Part shown: positions 24,635-32,883 of the stretch, one piece after another | Numbering within the stretch: the stretch's first letter is position 1 | Layout of the letters: each line of letters begins with the position of its first letter | Origin: CAVDAL01 sp963606965 | GTDB taxonomy: Bacteria > Actinomycetota > Coriobacteriia > Coriobacteriales > QAMH01 | Direction of reading: 5' to 3' | Length of the DNA: 48,424 nucleotides | Assembly (NCBI GenBank): GCA_963606965.1 | Contig: CAVDAL010000039.1 | Coordinates: 1 to 48,424, forward strand | Program-made: the position numbers and the translations under genes | The notes under the pieces: model-generated | Databases searched by the model: none | Seen by the model: the letters and a program-made list of their open reading frames with translations, nothing else | What the model was told of the DNA's origin: nothing

Positions 24635-25993
24635 CTAATCATTGTTTGTGTCGATTGTATCATCATTTTGGTCGTTTTCAGACTTCATCTTGGCAAGCGC
24701 GTCATGTAGTTTCAAATAAACCGTTGCGCCCTGCCCATAAACAGACTCAATTTGCAAACCAGATGATTGACCAAAATAACCTCTAAGACGAGCATCGACA
24801 TTTTTCAGCGCAATGCCCATGCCAGTCTTTGAACCACCTTCAACAACATTTGGAAGCTGCTGCGCAGGAATGCCAAGACCGTCATCTGCTGTAGAGATTA
24901 TGACTGTGTTTCCAACATGAAATGCAGAAATTTTAACGTGTAAAGTTTCCTCTGCCCTGCGGCCATGTGCAACTGAATTTTCAACCAGTGGCTGCAAAAT
25001 AAACGCTGGGACGCGCAACTTTTCAAGACCAGGTTCAATTTCCACACTCATTTCAACTGAATCTTGACCAAAGCGAGCAAGCTGAAACATCAAATAGCGT
25101 TCAGTCTGTTCAATTTCAGCTTCTAAAGGAATCAAATCCTCTGAATTTTCAAGAAGCCTGCGATAATAAACAGCAAATTCTCGCAGCATGTTTCTGGCTT
25201 GATTAGGGTCTGTGCGAGTATAAGCTGCAATAGTATTGATTGTATTAAACAAAAAGTGCGGATTAATCTGCGCTTGCAGAGCCTTTAATTCCATGCGAGT
25301 TGCAAGCTCTGCCTGCTGCTCCAAATATGAAAGAGAAAGCTGCGTGGAAAGAAGCTGGGCAAAGCCTTCAACCAAGGCGCGCTGAGTTTCATCAATCTTA
25401 TTTGGCGAATCATAAAAGAATTTAAGCGTGCCAATAATTTTGTCGCGAACAATAAGCGGAGCAACAACTGTAGCTTTCAGGCCGTTAGTTTCCCCCTCTT
25501 CGCCCGTAAAAGAAATTCCATTCGGATTCCAAACAGCACGAGTTTTGCCATCTTCCAAAGTGCGATGTGTAACAGCTGTGCGAATTGGGCCTCCAAGCGG
25601 ATGCTGTTTTGCTTCAAGGCCAGCAAAACCTTTTATTGTTTCTTGGTCTGTAATAGCAACGGCACAAGCAGTAACAGCATCTAACAAAAGCTCGCAAACT
25701 GCCTGCCCAGACTTGCTTGAAAGACCTTTGCGCATATATTCAACAGTCTGGCTTGCCAATGCCAATGTGCGATTCGACTTTTCAGCCTCTTCAAAGCGCG
25801 AAGCAATATCACTTCGGATAATTGCAACAGACATAATAACCAAGCCAATAATTGCCACAAATGCCAAAACAATTGTTATTAAACTAGGCCTTAAGATATT
25901 TGCAACAATAGCTGCAATTAAAGCGATATAAGCACAAACAACAAGAACAACACTTGTTATTTTGACGCGCGTTTTTTCATCTGAACTTGCCAT
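24635..25993 (-). CDS. LytS-like sensor histidine kinase (two TM segments, GAF, His_kinase)
   Basis: A 452-residue membrane kinase. Two TM helices (about 13-33 and 39-58) are followed by a GAF-like domain (about 85-220) and the His_kinase domain with LQAQINPHFLFNTINT, where His246 is the phosphoacceptor. The ATPase has PLVENSVAHG (N box), DDGLGIP and GMGIALKNVDARLRGYFG. It lacks the multi-TM 5TM-LYT module of LytS, so the GAF domain, a small-molecule or redox sensor, is probably the input. The start is the ATG at 25993 (MASSDEK) with AGGGGG upstream; the frame runs open to 26086 but that extension overlaps the glycosyltransferase gene. Confidence 0.93.
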   Translation of the reverse strand: MASSDEKTRVKITSVVLVVCAYIALIAAIVANILRPSLITIVLAFVAIIGLVIMSVAIIRSDIASRFEEAEKSNRTLALASQTVEYMRKGLSSKSGQAVCELLLDAVTACAVAITDQETIKGFAGLEAKQHPLGGPIRTAVTHRTLEDGKTRAVWNPNGISFTGEEGETNGLKATVVAPLIVRDKIIGTLKFFYDSPNKIDETQRALVEGFAQLLSTQLSLSYLEQQAELATRMELKALQAQINPHFLFNTINTIAAYTRTDPNQARNMLREFAVYYRRLLENSEDLIPLEAEIEQTERYLMFQLARFGQDSVEMSVEIEPGLEKLRVPAFILQPLVENSVAHGRRAEETLHVKISAFHVGNTVIISTADDGLGIPAQQLPNVVEGGSKTGMGIALKNVDARLRGYFGQSSGLQIESVYGQGATVYLKLHDALAKMKSENDQNDDTIDTNND

Positions 25994-26013
25994 GCATCCC
26001 CCTTTGCATTTGT

Positions 26014-27204
26014 TTATCGGCGTGAAGAAGTAATTTGCGCAATAAGCGTTGTGCTGTTCCAAACAGCGCGAACCATTTGCGGCCATTGCTGCTGGAATTC
26101 AAAATATCTAGCACAATTTGTGCGAGCAAGTTCCCCTGCTTCTTTGCGACCCTTTGTTGCCAAACCCCAATAAACAAAATGTTCTTTATCGCCAATAATA
26201 CTCTTTAAACATGTCATAAGTGCGCGACTTCCAACCTTTTTAGTCAGCCAAGCCCCAGGATATGGCATAAATGCCTTCGGGTCAATTTGCATCAAATCAA
26301 TTTGCGCTTTTGCAAATTCGATCTTGCGATTTTCATAAAACCAACGCTGCATGCTATTCTTGAAACATTCGCTATCTTGCGTCATTGGAGCAACAACATT
26401 TTTAACTCGCAGTTTGTTGTCACACCAAATATCAACGTTATACATTCTTGCACTGATAACGTAATCCAAGTCTTCCCCGCGTGGAATCCATGGGTCAAAA
26501 GCAACACTGCCAAATGCATCTGCATGCAAAACCATGCAACCACTATAAGCAGTTTGTGCAAGCGACATGCGCGAACCTTTCATCACATTGTGCATGTGCG
26601 CATTTAAAGAATGGACAGGATTCCACCCCTTTCTGTACCAAGGTACTTCTTCGTAAAGAAGATATCCGCCAGTGCCATCTACCCTGTGGCCAGTCTTTGC
26701 AACAACAACAGAGCCATTTGGCGTTTTAGACCCAATGCCATGCAGTGCGCGTTCCAAAAAGTCTGCATCGCAAACAGTTTCATTTTCATTCATCATAATC
26801 ACAGTATCATGTCCAAAAACAGACGCTGCCAAAATCCCAAGATTGCGAATTGAACCATAACCCTGCAAAGACGCGCAAGAATTAAGAGCGCCAAAACCTG
26901 ACTGCTCAAGCTTCCTGTGGATGTGTGCAAGTTCACTTTCGCCAATAACAACCGTGTCAAGATTTTTGAAATGATTTGCAATCACACAAACCTTTTCATA
27001 AGCTTGCGTGACAATTGACGGGTCTGCAACCACAAGCAAAATAATGCGTGGAACATTCGGCAAAAAACTCAAAGCTTCAAGACAGCGCGGAAGTTCGCCA
27101 GTTTTATCTATCGTTGTTGTGTAGTCATAACTTACGTCGCGGCGCGCACTTGAACGCAAAGACGACCAAAAAGTTGGAATGACTATGGCTGGATTCAAAT
27201 TCAT
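26014..27204 (-). CDS. Glycosyltransferase-like protein (GT-A / family 2 type)
   Basis: A 396-residue protein with a GT-A-like N-terminal half: a first strand NPAIVIPTFW, then a nucleotide-sugar region GYGSIRNLGILAASVFG, an acidic motif in VIMMNENETV where DxD is expected (here Asn-Glu-Asn), and PRGEDLDYVISA, matching the ED motif that positions the acceptor base in GT2 enzymes. No membrane segment is visible. The atypical DxD site is notable, so the donor cannot be predicted. The LytS-like kinase starts 20 nt after its stop, linking it to signalling; a cell-surface glycan is a guess. Confidence 0.65.
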   Translation of the reverse strand: MNLNPAIVIPTFWSSLRSSARRDVSYDYTTTIDKTGELPRCLEALSFLPNVPRIILLVVADPSIVTQAYEKVCVIANHFKNLDTVVIGESELAHIHRKLEQSGFGALNSCASLQGYGSIRNLGILAASVFGHDTVIMMNENETVCDADFLERALHGIGSKTPNGSVVVAKTGHRVDGTGGYLLYEEVPWYRKGWNPVHSLNAHMHNVMKGSRMSLAQTAYSGCMVLHADAFGSVAFDPWIPRGEDLDYVISARMYNVDIWCDNKLRVKNVVAPMTQDSECFKNSMQRWFYENRKIEFAKAQIDLMQIDPKAFMPYPGAWLTKKVGSRALMTCLKSIIGDKEHFVYWGLATKGRKEAGELARTNCARYFEFQQQWPQMVRAVWNSTTLIAQITSSRR

Positions 27205-27280
27205 TAAAAAACTCCTTACATAAGTAACCTTAGAAGATTATCACGAAAGATGTATAAGACTGCAAGTCTTCATAATTTTG

Positions 27281-28264
27281 TCATTTAGAAGCAAGATAAA
27301 AATACGCTTTTAGCCGTGAAGGGTCAATACCTTTTTGAACAGCGCAACCTGGCTCATGACTGTGAGTGCAATCGCTGAACTTGCATTGCTGTGCCAACTC
27401 GAAGATGTCTGGGAAGGTTGCATGCAAACTTGCTTGCAAATCGATGATTTGCAAAGTCCTAAGACCAGGCGCATCAATGATAAGCCCAGCGTCTGGCACT
27501 TTCAACAAACGCCTAGCGACAGTTGTGTGGCGGCCTTTGTCATCAGATTCGCGCACTTCGCCTGTTTGCATTTCTTCATCACCAAGCAAAGCATTTACCA
27601 AGCTAGACTTGCCAACTCCGCTTTCCCCTAAAAGAAGCGACGTAGCATTTTTGCAGCAAAGACTACGAATTTCTTCAAGCCCTTCACCGTGCTTTGAAGA
27701 GGTAAAAACAAGCTTTACTTCTGGGAAAGTTGCATTCATTTTTTCACGCACTTCAGCAAGCACGCATGCATCAACGCGATCAGACTTTGTGCAAACAAAA
27801 ATTGGGACAGCGCCGCAACCATAAACAGCTGCGACTTGGCGAATTGCAAGGCGTTCATCCAAGCCGTCTTTGCTCAAGGCTTGGCAGATAAAAACATAAT
27901 CAACATTTGCTGCCAGCACCTGTCGGCGAATTTGCTTTTCGCGACCAACTCGTTTGACTCTTGCAATTTCTGTATGGCGGTCAAATATTTTTTGGATGAT
28001 TGCTTTTTCATGGGAATGCGGCTGCAAAATTGCAACCCAATCGCCCACAGCAACAATGCTATCTGCGCTCTTTTTTATTGTAGTAGCAAGCTCTGCTCGG
28101 AGTTCTTGCGTATGTGTGTTTACCAGCGGATATCCTCTGTCAAGAGAACTTATGCGCCCAAGTTCTAGCTCGCCTTCACCACATTGCGCACTTGCGGCAA
28201 ATTCGTCAAAAGCGCTCTTAACATCTGATGTGCATGCCAAGTCTTCAAATGGAATTAAAGCCAC
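27281..28264 (-). CDS. rsgA: Ribosome small-subunit GTPase RsgA
   Basis: A circularly permuted GTPase that checks late 30S maturation. The 327-residue protein has an N-terminal OB-like part (RGYPLVNTHTQELRAEL), the G4 motif CTKSD before G1 GESGVGKSSLVNALLG, G3 DAPGLRTL, and a C-terminal zinc domain with CKFSDCTHSHEPGC, the typical C-x5-H-x5-C-type site. The ATG at 28264 lies inside the last codons of the upstream OB-domain gene (10-nt overlap), so translation is coupled to the potassium-uptake cluster. Confidence 0.96.
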   Translation of the reverse strand: MALIPFEDLACTSDVKSAFDEFAASAQCGEGELELGRISSLDRGYPLVNTHTQELRAELATTIKKSADSIVAVGDWVAILQPHSHEKAIIQKIFDRHTEIARVKRVGREKQIRRQVLAANVDYVFICQALSKDGLDERLAIRQVAAVYGCGAVPIFVCTKSDRVDACVLAEVREKMNATFPEVKLVFTSSKHGEGLEEIRSLCCKNATSLLLGESGVGKSSLVNALLGDEEMQTGEVRESDDKGRHTTVARRLLKVPDAGLIIDAPGLRTLQIIDLQASLHATFPDIFELAQQCKFSDCTHSHEPGCAVQKGIDPSRLKAYFYLASK

Positions 28265-28887
28265 AATTCCTCCAAACTTTTGCGCTTTGCGCGAGCTTTT
28301 CGCAAGCTAAAGAAAGACCACAGCAAAACACCACTCATAACAATCAGCACAATGCCTGCAATAAGAAAAGCCATGTTTGTATTGTGCCAAATTACTTCGC
28401 CATCCTGCTGAACTTCAACCAAGTTTGCATGAATATCAAGTTCGCCTTGGTGCGAAGAACAGACAACAGAATATGTACCTTCTATATAAAGAGTGGAACC
28501 TTCCTGATTATACGAACCAAGGTTTTTGATTTTTTCTGCATCGGCATTGCTCATATAAACGCCAATTTCTTCACCATCTGCGCCTAAAACATTGACCCAT
28601 TTATGCTGCGAATCTGCGCGCAAAATATCGCCAATAGCTTCTGCTGTAAAGCTTACTTCTGCGCCATCTAAAGCGCGGTTTACAGATGTCAAAACGCCAA
28701 CTCTTGTTTCAACGATAACGCTTTCAGTTTCACCCGTGTTACCAGAAAGATCCTTCAAAGTCTTGTATCTATTTGTGATGTCTGCAATGTCATTTTCCTG
28801 CGCATATGAACAAGGCAAGCCTGCAAAAAAGACAAAAGCCAAAGCAAGGCTTAAAACAAGAGCAGCGATTTTCTTAATATTCATCAT
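28255..28887 (-). CDS. Exported OB-fold-like membrane-anchored protein partnered with TrkH
   Basis: A 210-residue protein. A signal peptide (residues 1-29, likely cleavage after SYA) leads to an extracytoplasmic domain (about 60-160) with beta-rich motifs VSFTAEAIGDILRA, KWVNVLG, IGVYMSNADAEKI and GELDIHA, then a TM helix (172-192) and a basic cytoplasmic tail. The core pattern, from EAIGD to WVN to IGV to GELDIHA, resembles OB-fold membrane proteins of Firmicutes and Coriobacteria with unknown role; the fold call is by eye. The same domain is fused to the other TrkH (30596-32803). The gene overlaps the TrkH stop by 4 nt (ATGA) and rsgA by 10 nt. Confidence 0.8.
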   Translation of the reverse strand: MMNIKKIAALVLSLALAFVFFAGLPCSYAQENDIADITNRYKTLKDLSGNTGETESVIVETRVGVLTSVNRALDGAEVSFTAEAIGDILRADSQHKWVNVLGADGEEIGVYMSNADAEKIKNLGSYNQEGSTLYIEGTYSVVCSSHQGELDIHANLVEVQQDGEVIWHNTNMAFLIAGIVLIVMSGVLLWSFFSLRKARAKRKSLEELWL

Positions 28888-30422
28888 TGTCTGCCGCCTT
28901 CATTTTCACGCTTGCGCCCTTTGAAAAGACTGCTTGCAATTTGAATAAACATTGCAAACAAAGCTATGAATTCCAAGCGCCCCAACCACATTTGCGCCAT
29001 GTAAAAAATCTCTAAGCCAATGGGCATGCCTGGCTCAACAATTCCAGAAGAAAGCCCAGCGTTTGAAGCTGCACTTACAGATTCAAAAATTGAGGGCAAA
29101 ACATCATATCCATATGCAATGCCCAAAACAGAGCCAATTGCAAAAGTCACAATGTAAAGCAAGAAAATTGTCATTGCAGAAGATGCCAATTCTGGACTGA
29201 GCAGCTGACGACCTTGATGATAAAAGAATGTTCGCGGTCTTGCTCTGTCTGGCGCAAGGGCCTCACGCACTGTCTGCACTATCGTTTTTGCAATGATGCC
29301 AATTCGCAAGGCCTTGATGCCGCCTGTTGTTGAAGATGCAGAACCGCCAACCATCATCGCCAAAATCACAACAAAAAACGCACCAGAACTCATGGCATAC
29401 AAAACCTGCCCTGAATATGTTGTCGTGAAACCTGTATTTGTTGCAGCTGCCAAAATCAAATATAAAACTCGCCGCAACATTGAAAATGAATCTCTGAAAT
29501 ATGATGCGTTATTCATAAGGGCAAACATCATCAAAACAACCAAAATAGCAATCCATATAACAAGAGTTCTGATTTCAATATCTTTAAAGAATGACTTTAT
29601 TGCGCCTCGCCACAAGTCACCATATAACAAGAAGTTAATAGTTCCAAAAAACATCAAAAATAATGTAATTATTTCAAGAGGCCATGAATGATAAAACATT
29701 ATTCCTGAAGTCTGACCAGTCATGCCGCCTGTTGCATAAGCAGAAGACGTGACCCAAAATGAATTGATTAGCGCACGCAGAGGAGACATGCCTTTAAGCA
29801 GCAGCGGAATAGCACATGCCACAAAGCCTGATGCGATAATCACGCCTGAAACTTTTGCAATAAAGCGCGATGTTTGTTTAATTTCTGGAAGAACATGGTC
29901 GCTTCTTCCTTCCGCCTGGTAAAGAGCAGCAACACCTGCACCAGAGCCAAAAACGCCAAGCGCCACAGCAATAACAAGCACGCCAATTCCACCTGTCAAA
30001 TGCATGATGAATCGCCAAGTGTTGACCGACATTGCCATATGGTCAAGGTCAACAGCCAATGAAAGACCGCTTGCTGTTAAAGCAGAAACACCTTCGAAAA
30101 ATGCATCCAAAAAGCTAGCGTAATGATTAGAAAACCATAGCGGAATTGAGCCGAAAAATGAAAGGAGCAACCATGCCAAACCAACAATGACAAGAGCTTG
30201 CCTCCAGCTCATGTTGCCGCGGTCAACCTTGCAGAAAAGCAAAACTGCGCCACATATCCCAGTAATTCCAGCGCTTAAAACAAAGCTGACAGCAGATTCA
30301 TATTCCCCCAAGCACAAAGCCATGACAAGCGGAATAAACATCAACCCAGCCATCAATAAAGTCAAGGCGCCAAGATAATGCCCTATGACACGCCAGTCGT
30401 TTATGTCAAGTCGTCTTATCAA
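28884..30422 (-). CDS. trkH: TrkH-family potassium uptake subunit
   Basis: A 512-residue channel-like K+ transporter subunit with four M1-P-M2 repeats. Pore-loop glycines are all present: Gly119 (TASGLS), Gly233 (ATGGMT), Gly331 (TNTGFTT) and Gly456 (SNAGLSSG). Several hydrophobic spans fit the SKT fold, and the C-terminus MFIQIASSLFKGRKREN is basic and cytoplasmic. The start is a TTG at 30422: an in-frame TGA lies just upstream, so no earlier start exists, and the 45-codon ORF ends 4 nt before. No TrkA/KtrA (RCK) gene is in the cluster. The OB-domain gene begins in its last codons. Confidence 0.93.
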   Translation of the reverse strand: MIRRLDINDWRVIGHYLGALTLLMAGLMFIPLVMALCLGEYESAVSFVLSAGITGICGAVLLFCKVDRGNMSWRQALVIVGLAWLLLSFFGSIPLWFSNHYASFLDAFFEGVSALTASGLSLAVDLDHMAMSVNTWRFIMHLTGGIGVLVIAVALGVFGSGAGVAALYQAEGRSDHVLPEIKQTSRFIAKVSGVIIASGFVACAIPLLLKGMSPLRALINSFWVTSSAYATGGMTGQTSGIMFYHSWPLEIITLFLMFFGTINFLLYGDLWRGAIKSFFKDIEIRTLVIWIAILVVLMMFALMNNASYFRDSFSMLRRVLYLILAAATNTGFTTTYSGQVLYAMSSGAFFVVILAMMVGGSASSTTGGIKALRIGIIAKTIVQTVREALAPDRARPRTFFYHQGRQLLSPELASSAMTIFLLYIVTFAIGSVLGIAYGYDVLPSIFESVSAASNAGLSSGIVEPGMPIGLEIFYMAQMWLGRLEFIALFAMFIQIASSLFKGRKRENEGGRQ

Positions 30423-30426
30423 TTGT

Positions 30427-30564
30427 TTAACTCATCACAAATCGAACAACAATTGTTAACACGCAAAGAGCCAAAAGGAAAGCTGCCGCAGACAAAGCAA
30501 CAGTCACAAGTCCAAAAACAGGACCATGCTGTTTTGTCTTTTGCTTCAACAAAAAATCTTTCAT
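30427..30564 (-). CDS. 45-residue single-TM protein between the two trkH genes
   Basis: Too short for ordinary gene calling, but supported: ATG at 30564 with AAGGGTGG 6 nt upstream, stop TAA at 30429-30427, and the next gene (TrkH, TTG start) 4 nt later. The protein begins MKDFLLKQKTKQHG, a basic N-terminus, and then has a hydrophobic helix from about residue 15 to 40, ending RFVMS. Size, topology and position recall KdpF-type accessory peptides of potassium ATPases, but no sequence relation can be claimed. It lies 31 nt after the stop of the TrkH-OB fusion and so links the two trkH genes in one transcript. Confidence 0.65.
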   Translation of the reverse strand: MKDFLLKQKTKQHGPVFGLVTVALSAAAFLLALCVLTIVVRFVMS

Positions 30565-30595
30565 AACATTCCACCCTTATATACAAGCTTACCAG

Positions 30596-32803
30596 CTAAA
30601 ACGGCAAGCGAATATGTATCCACCTTCCATAAATCAATCTGCGCAGAACAATTAAAAATACACCAATTGCAACAAAAAGCACACAAACAGCAAGCTGCGT
30701 GCTTGAATATTCATTTGTCCAAGATTCGCCTTCTTGCACAACTTTGATGCTGGTTGCATGAATATCAAGTTCCCCTGCATGCTTTTTGCAAGTCAAATTA
30801 AAAACGCCCTGCACTAAAACTGTATCGCCTTTTGTTTGATATTCGCCAAAATTTTTGATGAGTTGCGCGTCTTCACTGCTCATGTACACGCCAATTTCTG
30901 ACCCATCATGAAGCATGTTCACCCAAACATGATTTTTGTCTGCGCGAATACAAGAAGCTATTGCTTCTGCTTTGAAGCTGACTTCTTGTTTATTCATACG
31001 CGAAGTCGCGCCCAATAAATCTTCAACTTCCAAAGCTCTATAAATGCTGTCTCTGGTTTCTTGATTGGACGTTTTTGCCAGGGCCTTATGCGCAGGGATT
31101 GACCCGCATAAAATGCCAGTTCCTAAAACAAGAACAAGTAAAATTGACATCATTTTCTTGCCTGAATCGCTGCCGCTGCCGCCTCCGCTAAAACCGCCTT
31201 TGTCAGAGCCAAACAAATTATGCTTGATTTGATTCAAAACTTTGCGACGCCTTGATTGCCTCATTGCACGGCGCGTTGCTTTAACACCAGATGGAATATT
31301 TTCACGCCTTGGAACAGCAGACATAAACAAGCCTGCTAGCAGCGCAAACAAAGCAATAAATTCCAAGCGCCCTGCCCACATTTGAAACATCGATATCAAT
31401 TTCAAGTCTATAGGCATGCTCGCAGAACTTATACCAGTTGTAATTCCTGCATTTGAAACATAAGACACAGATTCAAAAAGCGAATTCAAAGCAGGATATC
31501 CATGAATGATGAAACAAACAGCACCAAGACCTGTTGCGGCAATATATAACACAGTAATAACCATTGCTATGGAAGCATCTTTTGGATAAATGCGCCGCGA
31601 ATTTGTAGACCTGCCTGAAGAAAGTGTGGCATATGCATTGTTTGGCAGCAGCGCACTCTTTACTGTATAAGCAATCCATTGCAAAACTTGCCCAATGCGG
31701 AATATCTTTATGCCGCCGCTTGATGAACATGAAGAAATCCCCACCAAGCAAGCAACCATCAAAACGACAAGGGCGCTATCGACAAGAGTTATGCCAAATT
31801 GTTCTGGATAAACAGTTTGCATTCCACATGTTGTGATGCAGCTTATTGTCATTAATGTGCCATGATTTATAAGCCCAAGGATTGTGCTATAAATTTCTTC
31901 CCTGCACAAAATTGCAGAAATTATAACAATTAAAGCGCCTGTCCAAATAAATATTGAAAAGGTTTCTGTACTGCGGAAAGATTCACGAACCCTGCCCTTT
32001 AAAAGCAGAAGGTAAACAACAAAATTGATTGTCCCCAAAAGCATCACAACAGCAAGAAAAACATTTAAACCTGTGGAATGATAAAAAATAAGACTTGCTT
32101 GGTGCGGAATAAAACTGCTTGATGCAAATGCGCTAGCACTGAGCCAAAATCCATTCATTATTGAATCTTTTGGAGCAAGACCCAAGCCCGCCCCAATCAT
32201 TGCAGCAACAAGTGTTGCGCATAAAATAAAAATAGCAAAAATAATAAATATCTGACGCGATGTATTGCGAAGGCTGATTGTCAAAGATTCATGCCTTGCC
32301 TGCGCATTCACTCGTGAAGAATATGAGCCTTCGCCAAAAAAGCCAAGGTAAAGGCCTATGACAACAACACCTTGCGCGCCAAGAATTGCAAGCAAAACGC
32401 GCCAGGTTATTTGCGAATATGCCATGTGGTCAACATCTTCTAGCAAACTAATACCTGTTGTTGTGAGAGAAGAAAGCGCATCAAAAACAGCATTGATTAC
32501 TGAATCATATGAACCTGATACATACATTGGAACAGCAGCAACAATAGCAACAACAATCCAGCCGCTAGCTGCAACTAAATATGAACGCCTTCTGTCAAGC
32601 TTGCCCTTGTTACACATTTGCAGCAATGACCCAAAAGCAAAACAGACAGCTATGCCCAGCAAAAAATCAATAGCGCAAGATGTCTCGCCAAAAAGCAAGG
32701 CAATAGCTACCGGAATTATCATAAGCGCGCCTAAAACATAAAGGAGGACGCCCAGATAAAACCCCATTGTTGCGTAATCCTGTGCATGAAACCTTGGTAA
32801 CAT
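30596..32803 (-). CDS. TrkH potassium subunit fused to an extracytoplasmic OB-like domain
   Basis: A 735-residue fusion. Residues 1-500 are a TrkH protein with four pore loops: Gly117 (TTTGIS), Ser230 instead of Gly (SAFASSSF), Gly327 (TTCGMQT) and Gly453 (SNAGITTG). A basic cytoplasmic linker (500-530, RRAMRQSRRRK) and a Gly/Ser spacer (537-548) lead to a TM segment (551-570) that begins with MM like a former start. The OB-like domain (575-690) has AEAIASCIRA, VWVNML, IGVYMSSEDAQLIKNFG and GELDIHA, and a final TM (703-720) precedes a basic tail. It thus repeats trkH plus its partner as one polypeptide. No good Shine-Dalgarno precedes ATG 32803, and a TATAAT lies 9 nt upstream. Confidence 0.9.
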   Translation of the reverse strand: MLPRFHAQDYATMGFYLGVLLYVLGALMIIPVAIALLFGETSCAIDFLLGIAVCFAFGSLLQMCNKGKLDRRRSYLVAASGWIVVAIVAAVPMYVSGSYDSVINAVFDALSSLTTTGISLLEDVDHMAYSQITWRVLLAILGAQGVVVIGLYLGFFGEGSYSSRVNAQARHESLTISLRNTSRQIFIIFAIFILCATLVAAMIGAGLGLAPKDSIMNGFWLSASAFASSSFIPHQASLIFYHSTGLNVFLAVVMLLGTINFVVYLLLLKGRVRESFRSTETFSIFIWTGALIVIISAILCREEIYSTILGLINHGTLMTISCITTCGMQTVYPEQFGITLVDSALVVLMVACLVGISSCSSSGGIKIFRIGQVLQWIAYTVKSALLPNNAYATLSSGRSTNSRRIYPKDASIAMVITVLYIAATGLGAVCFIIHGYPALNSLFESVSYVSNAGITTGISSASMPIDLKLISMFQMWAGRLEFIALFALLAGLFMSAVPRRENIPSGVKATRRAMRQSRRRKVLNQIKHNLFGSDKGGFSGGGSGSDSGKKMMSILLVLVLGTGILCGSIPAHKALAKTSNQETRDSIYRALEVEDLLGATSRMNKQEVSFKAEAIASCIRADKNHVWVNMLHDGSEIGVYMSSEDAQLIKNFGEYQTKGDTVLVQGVFNLTCKKHAGELDIHATSIKVVQEGESWTNEYSSTQLAVCVLFVAIGVFLIVLRRLIYGRWIHIRLPF

Positions 32804-32812
32804 AGTGAGCGA

Positions 32813-32818
32813 ATTATA
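32813..32818 (-). promoter_or_regulatory. -10 box right before the TrkH-OB fusion start
   Basis: TATAAT on the minus strand ends 9 nt before the ATG at 32803, so the transcript would begin at or next to the start codon. No clear -35 is visible. Together with the missing Shine-Dalgarno this suggests a leaderless or nearly leaderless message, known to be common in actinobacteria. Confidence 0.4.
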
Positions 32819-32883
32819 GCGCTATAAGAAGGATTAAGATACTTGCAGAATCCCCGAAAGCGTTCTACTTCAAGTAAAGGGGT

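Noticed and set aside
25994..26086. Upstream extension of the LytS-like kinase
   Set aside because: It overlaps the glycosyltransferase gene and lacks a ribosome-binding site; the ATG at 25993 follows AGGGGG.
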